Shown here piece after piece: positions 1 to 22,500 of a DNA stretch of 22,500 bases. The stretch covers positions 2,382,501-2,405,000 of the forward strand of contig NZ_CP040840.1 of NCBI RefSeq assembly GCF_006874765.1, in the 5' to 3' direction. The position numbers were made by a program, and so were the translations under genes. This DNA is from Leptospira weilii. Its GTDB lineage: Bacteria > Spirochaetota > Leptospiria > Leptospirales > Leptospiraceae. The notes below the pieces were generated by a model. It saw nothing but the letters and a program-made list of their open reading frames with translations. It had not been told where the DNA came from and searched no databases. The stretch's first letter is position 1. Every line of letters begins with the position of its first letter.

Positions 1-2222
<2,222 letters not shown>

Positions 2223-2224
2223 AG

Positions 2225-2758
<534 letters not shown>

Positions 2759-2796
2759 AAGAAACACTAAAAAACCCTGTTCTTAAAGGCGGGAGC

Positions 2797-5284
<2,488 letters not shown>

Positions 5285-5295
5285 TCGGACTCGTC

Positions 5296-7238
<1,943 letters not shown>

Positions 7239-7247
7239 TCTGAGTAT

Positions 7248-12399
<5,152 letters not shown>

Positions 12400-12405
12400 C
12401 CGATC

Positions 12406-16524
<4,119 letters not shown>

Positions 16525-16528
16525 TATT

Positions 16529-21458
<4,930 letters not shown>

Positions 21459-21464
21459 GCCGGT

Positions 21465-22500
<1,036 letters not shown>

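Overview
The window looks like a chromosomal housekeeping and cell-envelope region of a spirochaete, most likely Leptospira from the pathogenic side of the genus. The reasons are an LPS core and LPS transport set, a metal-type KdsA, HprK/HPr beside RpoN and an NtrYX-like pair, very frequent TTG starts, moderately AT-rich DNA, and protein sequences that read as leptospiral. The species cannot be fixed from the sequence alone. All but one of the complete genes lie on the + strand, and the genes are packed very tightly.

Layout. (1) 1-93 is the 3' end of an unidentified + strand gene, followed by 437 bp of apparently gene-free DNA (94-530) with small inverted repeats. (2) 531-1187 on the - strand is a stand-alone Lon substrate-binding-domain protein, divergent from the heptose genes. 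(3) 1209-2701 holds hldA and hldC, a split HldE that makes ADP-heptose. (4) 2802-14584 is one long chain: pyrG, kdsA, lptC-like, lptA-like, lptB, rpoN, hprK, ptsH (HPr), an NtrY-like histidine kinase, an NtrX-like sigma-54 activator, and a diverged Fe-S uracil-DNA-glycosylase-like protein. (5) 14581-19118 continues without a break through priA, fmt, a membrane PASTA protein and rpe. (6) A 240 bp promoter-bearing gap separates the translation operon rpsP, khpA, rimM, trmD, rplS, rnhB (19359-22136). (7) A last gene of unknown function starts at 22233 and runs off the end.

How the genes work together. hldA/hldC, pyrG (CTP for CMP-Kdo), kdsA and lptC/A/B serve LPS inner-core synthesis and export. 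rpoN, hprK/HPr and the NtrYX-like pair form a regulatory block directly behind the LPS transporter, as lpt-rpoN-PTS clusters do in proteobacteria. priA-fmt-PASTA-rpe resembles the Firmicute order priA-def-fmt-rsmB-stp-prkC-rsgA-rpe reduced to four genes. rpsP-khpA-rimM-trmD-rplS-rnhB is the classic ribosomal-protein and tRNA/rRNA maturation cluster.

I found no mobile element, CRISPR array, tRNA, rRNA or phage gene. There is no clear new multi-gene system. The most unusual items are a PriA that has lost exactly one of its two zinc sites, the UDG-like protein fused by overlap to ntrX and priA, and a PASTA protein without a kinase sitting where prkC usually sits.
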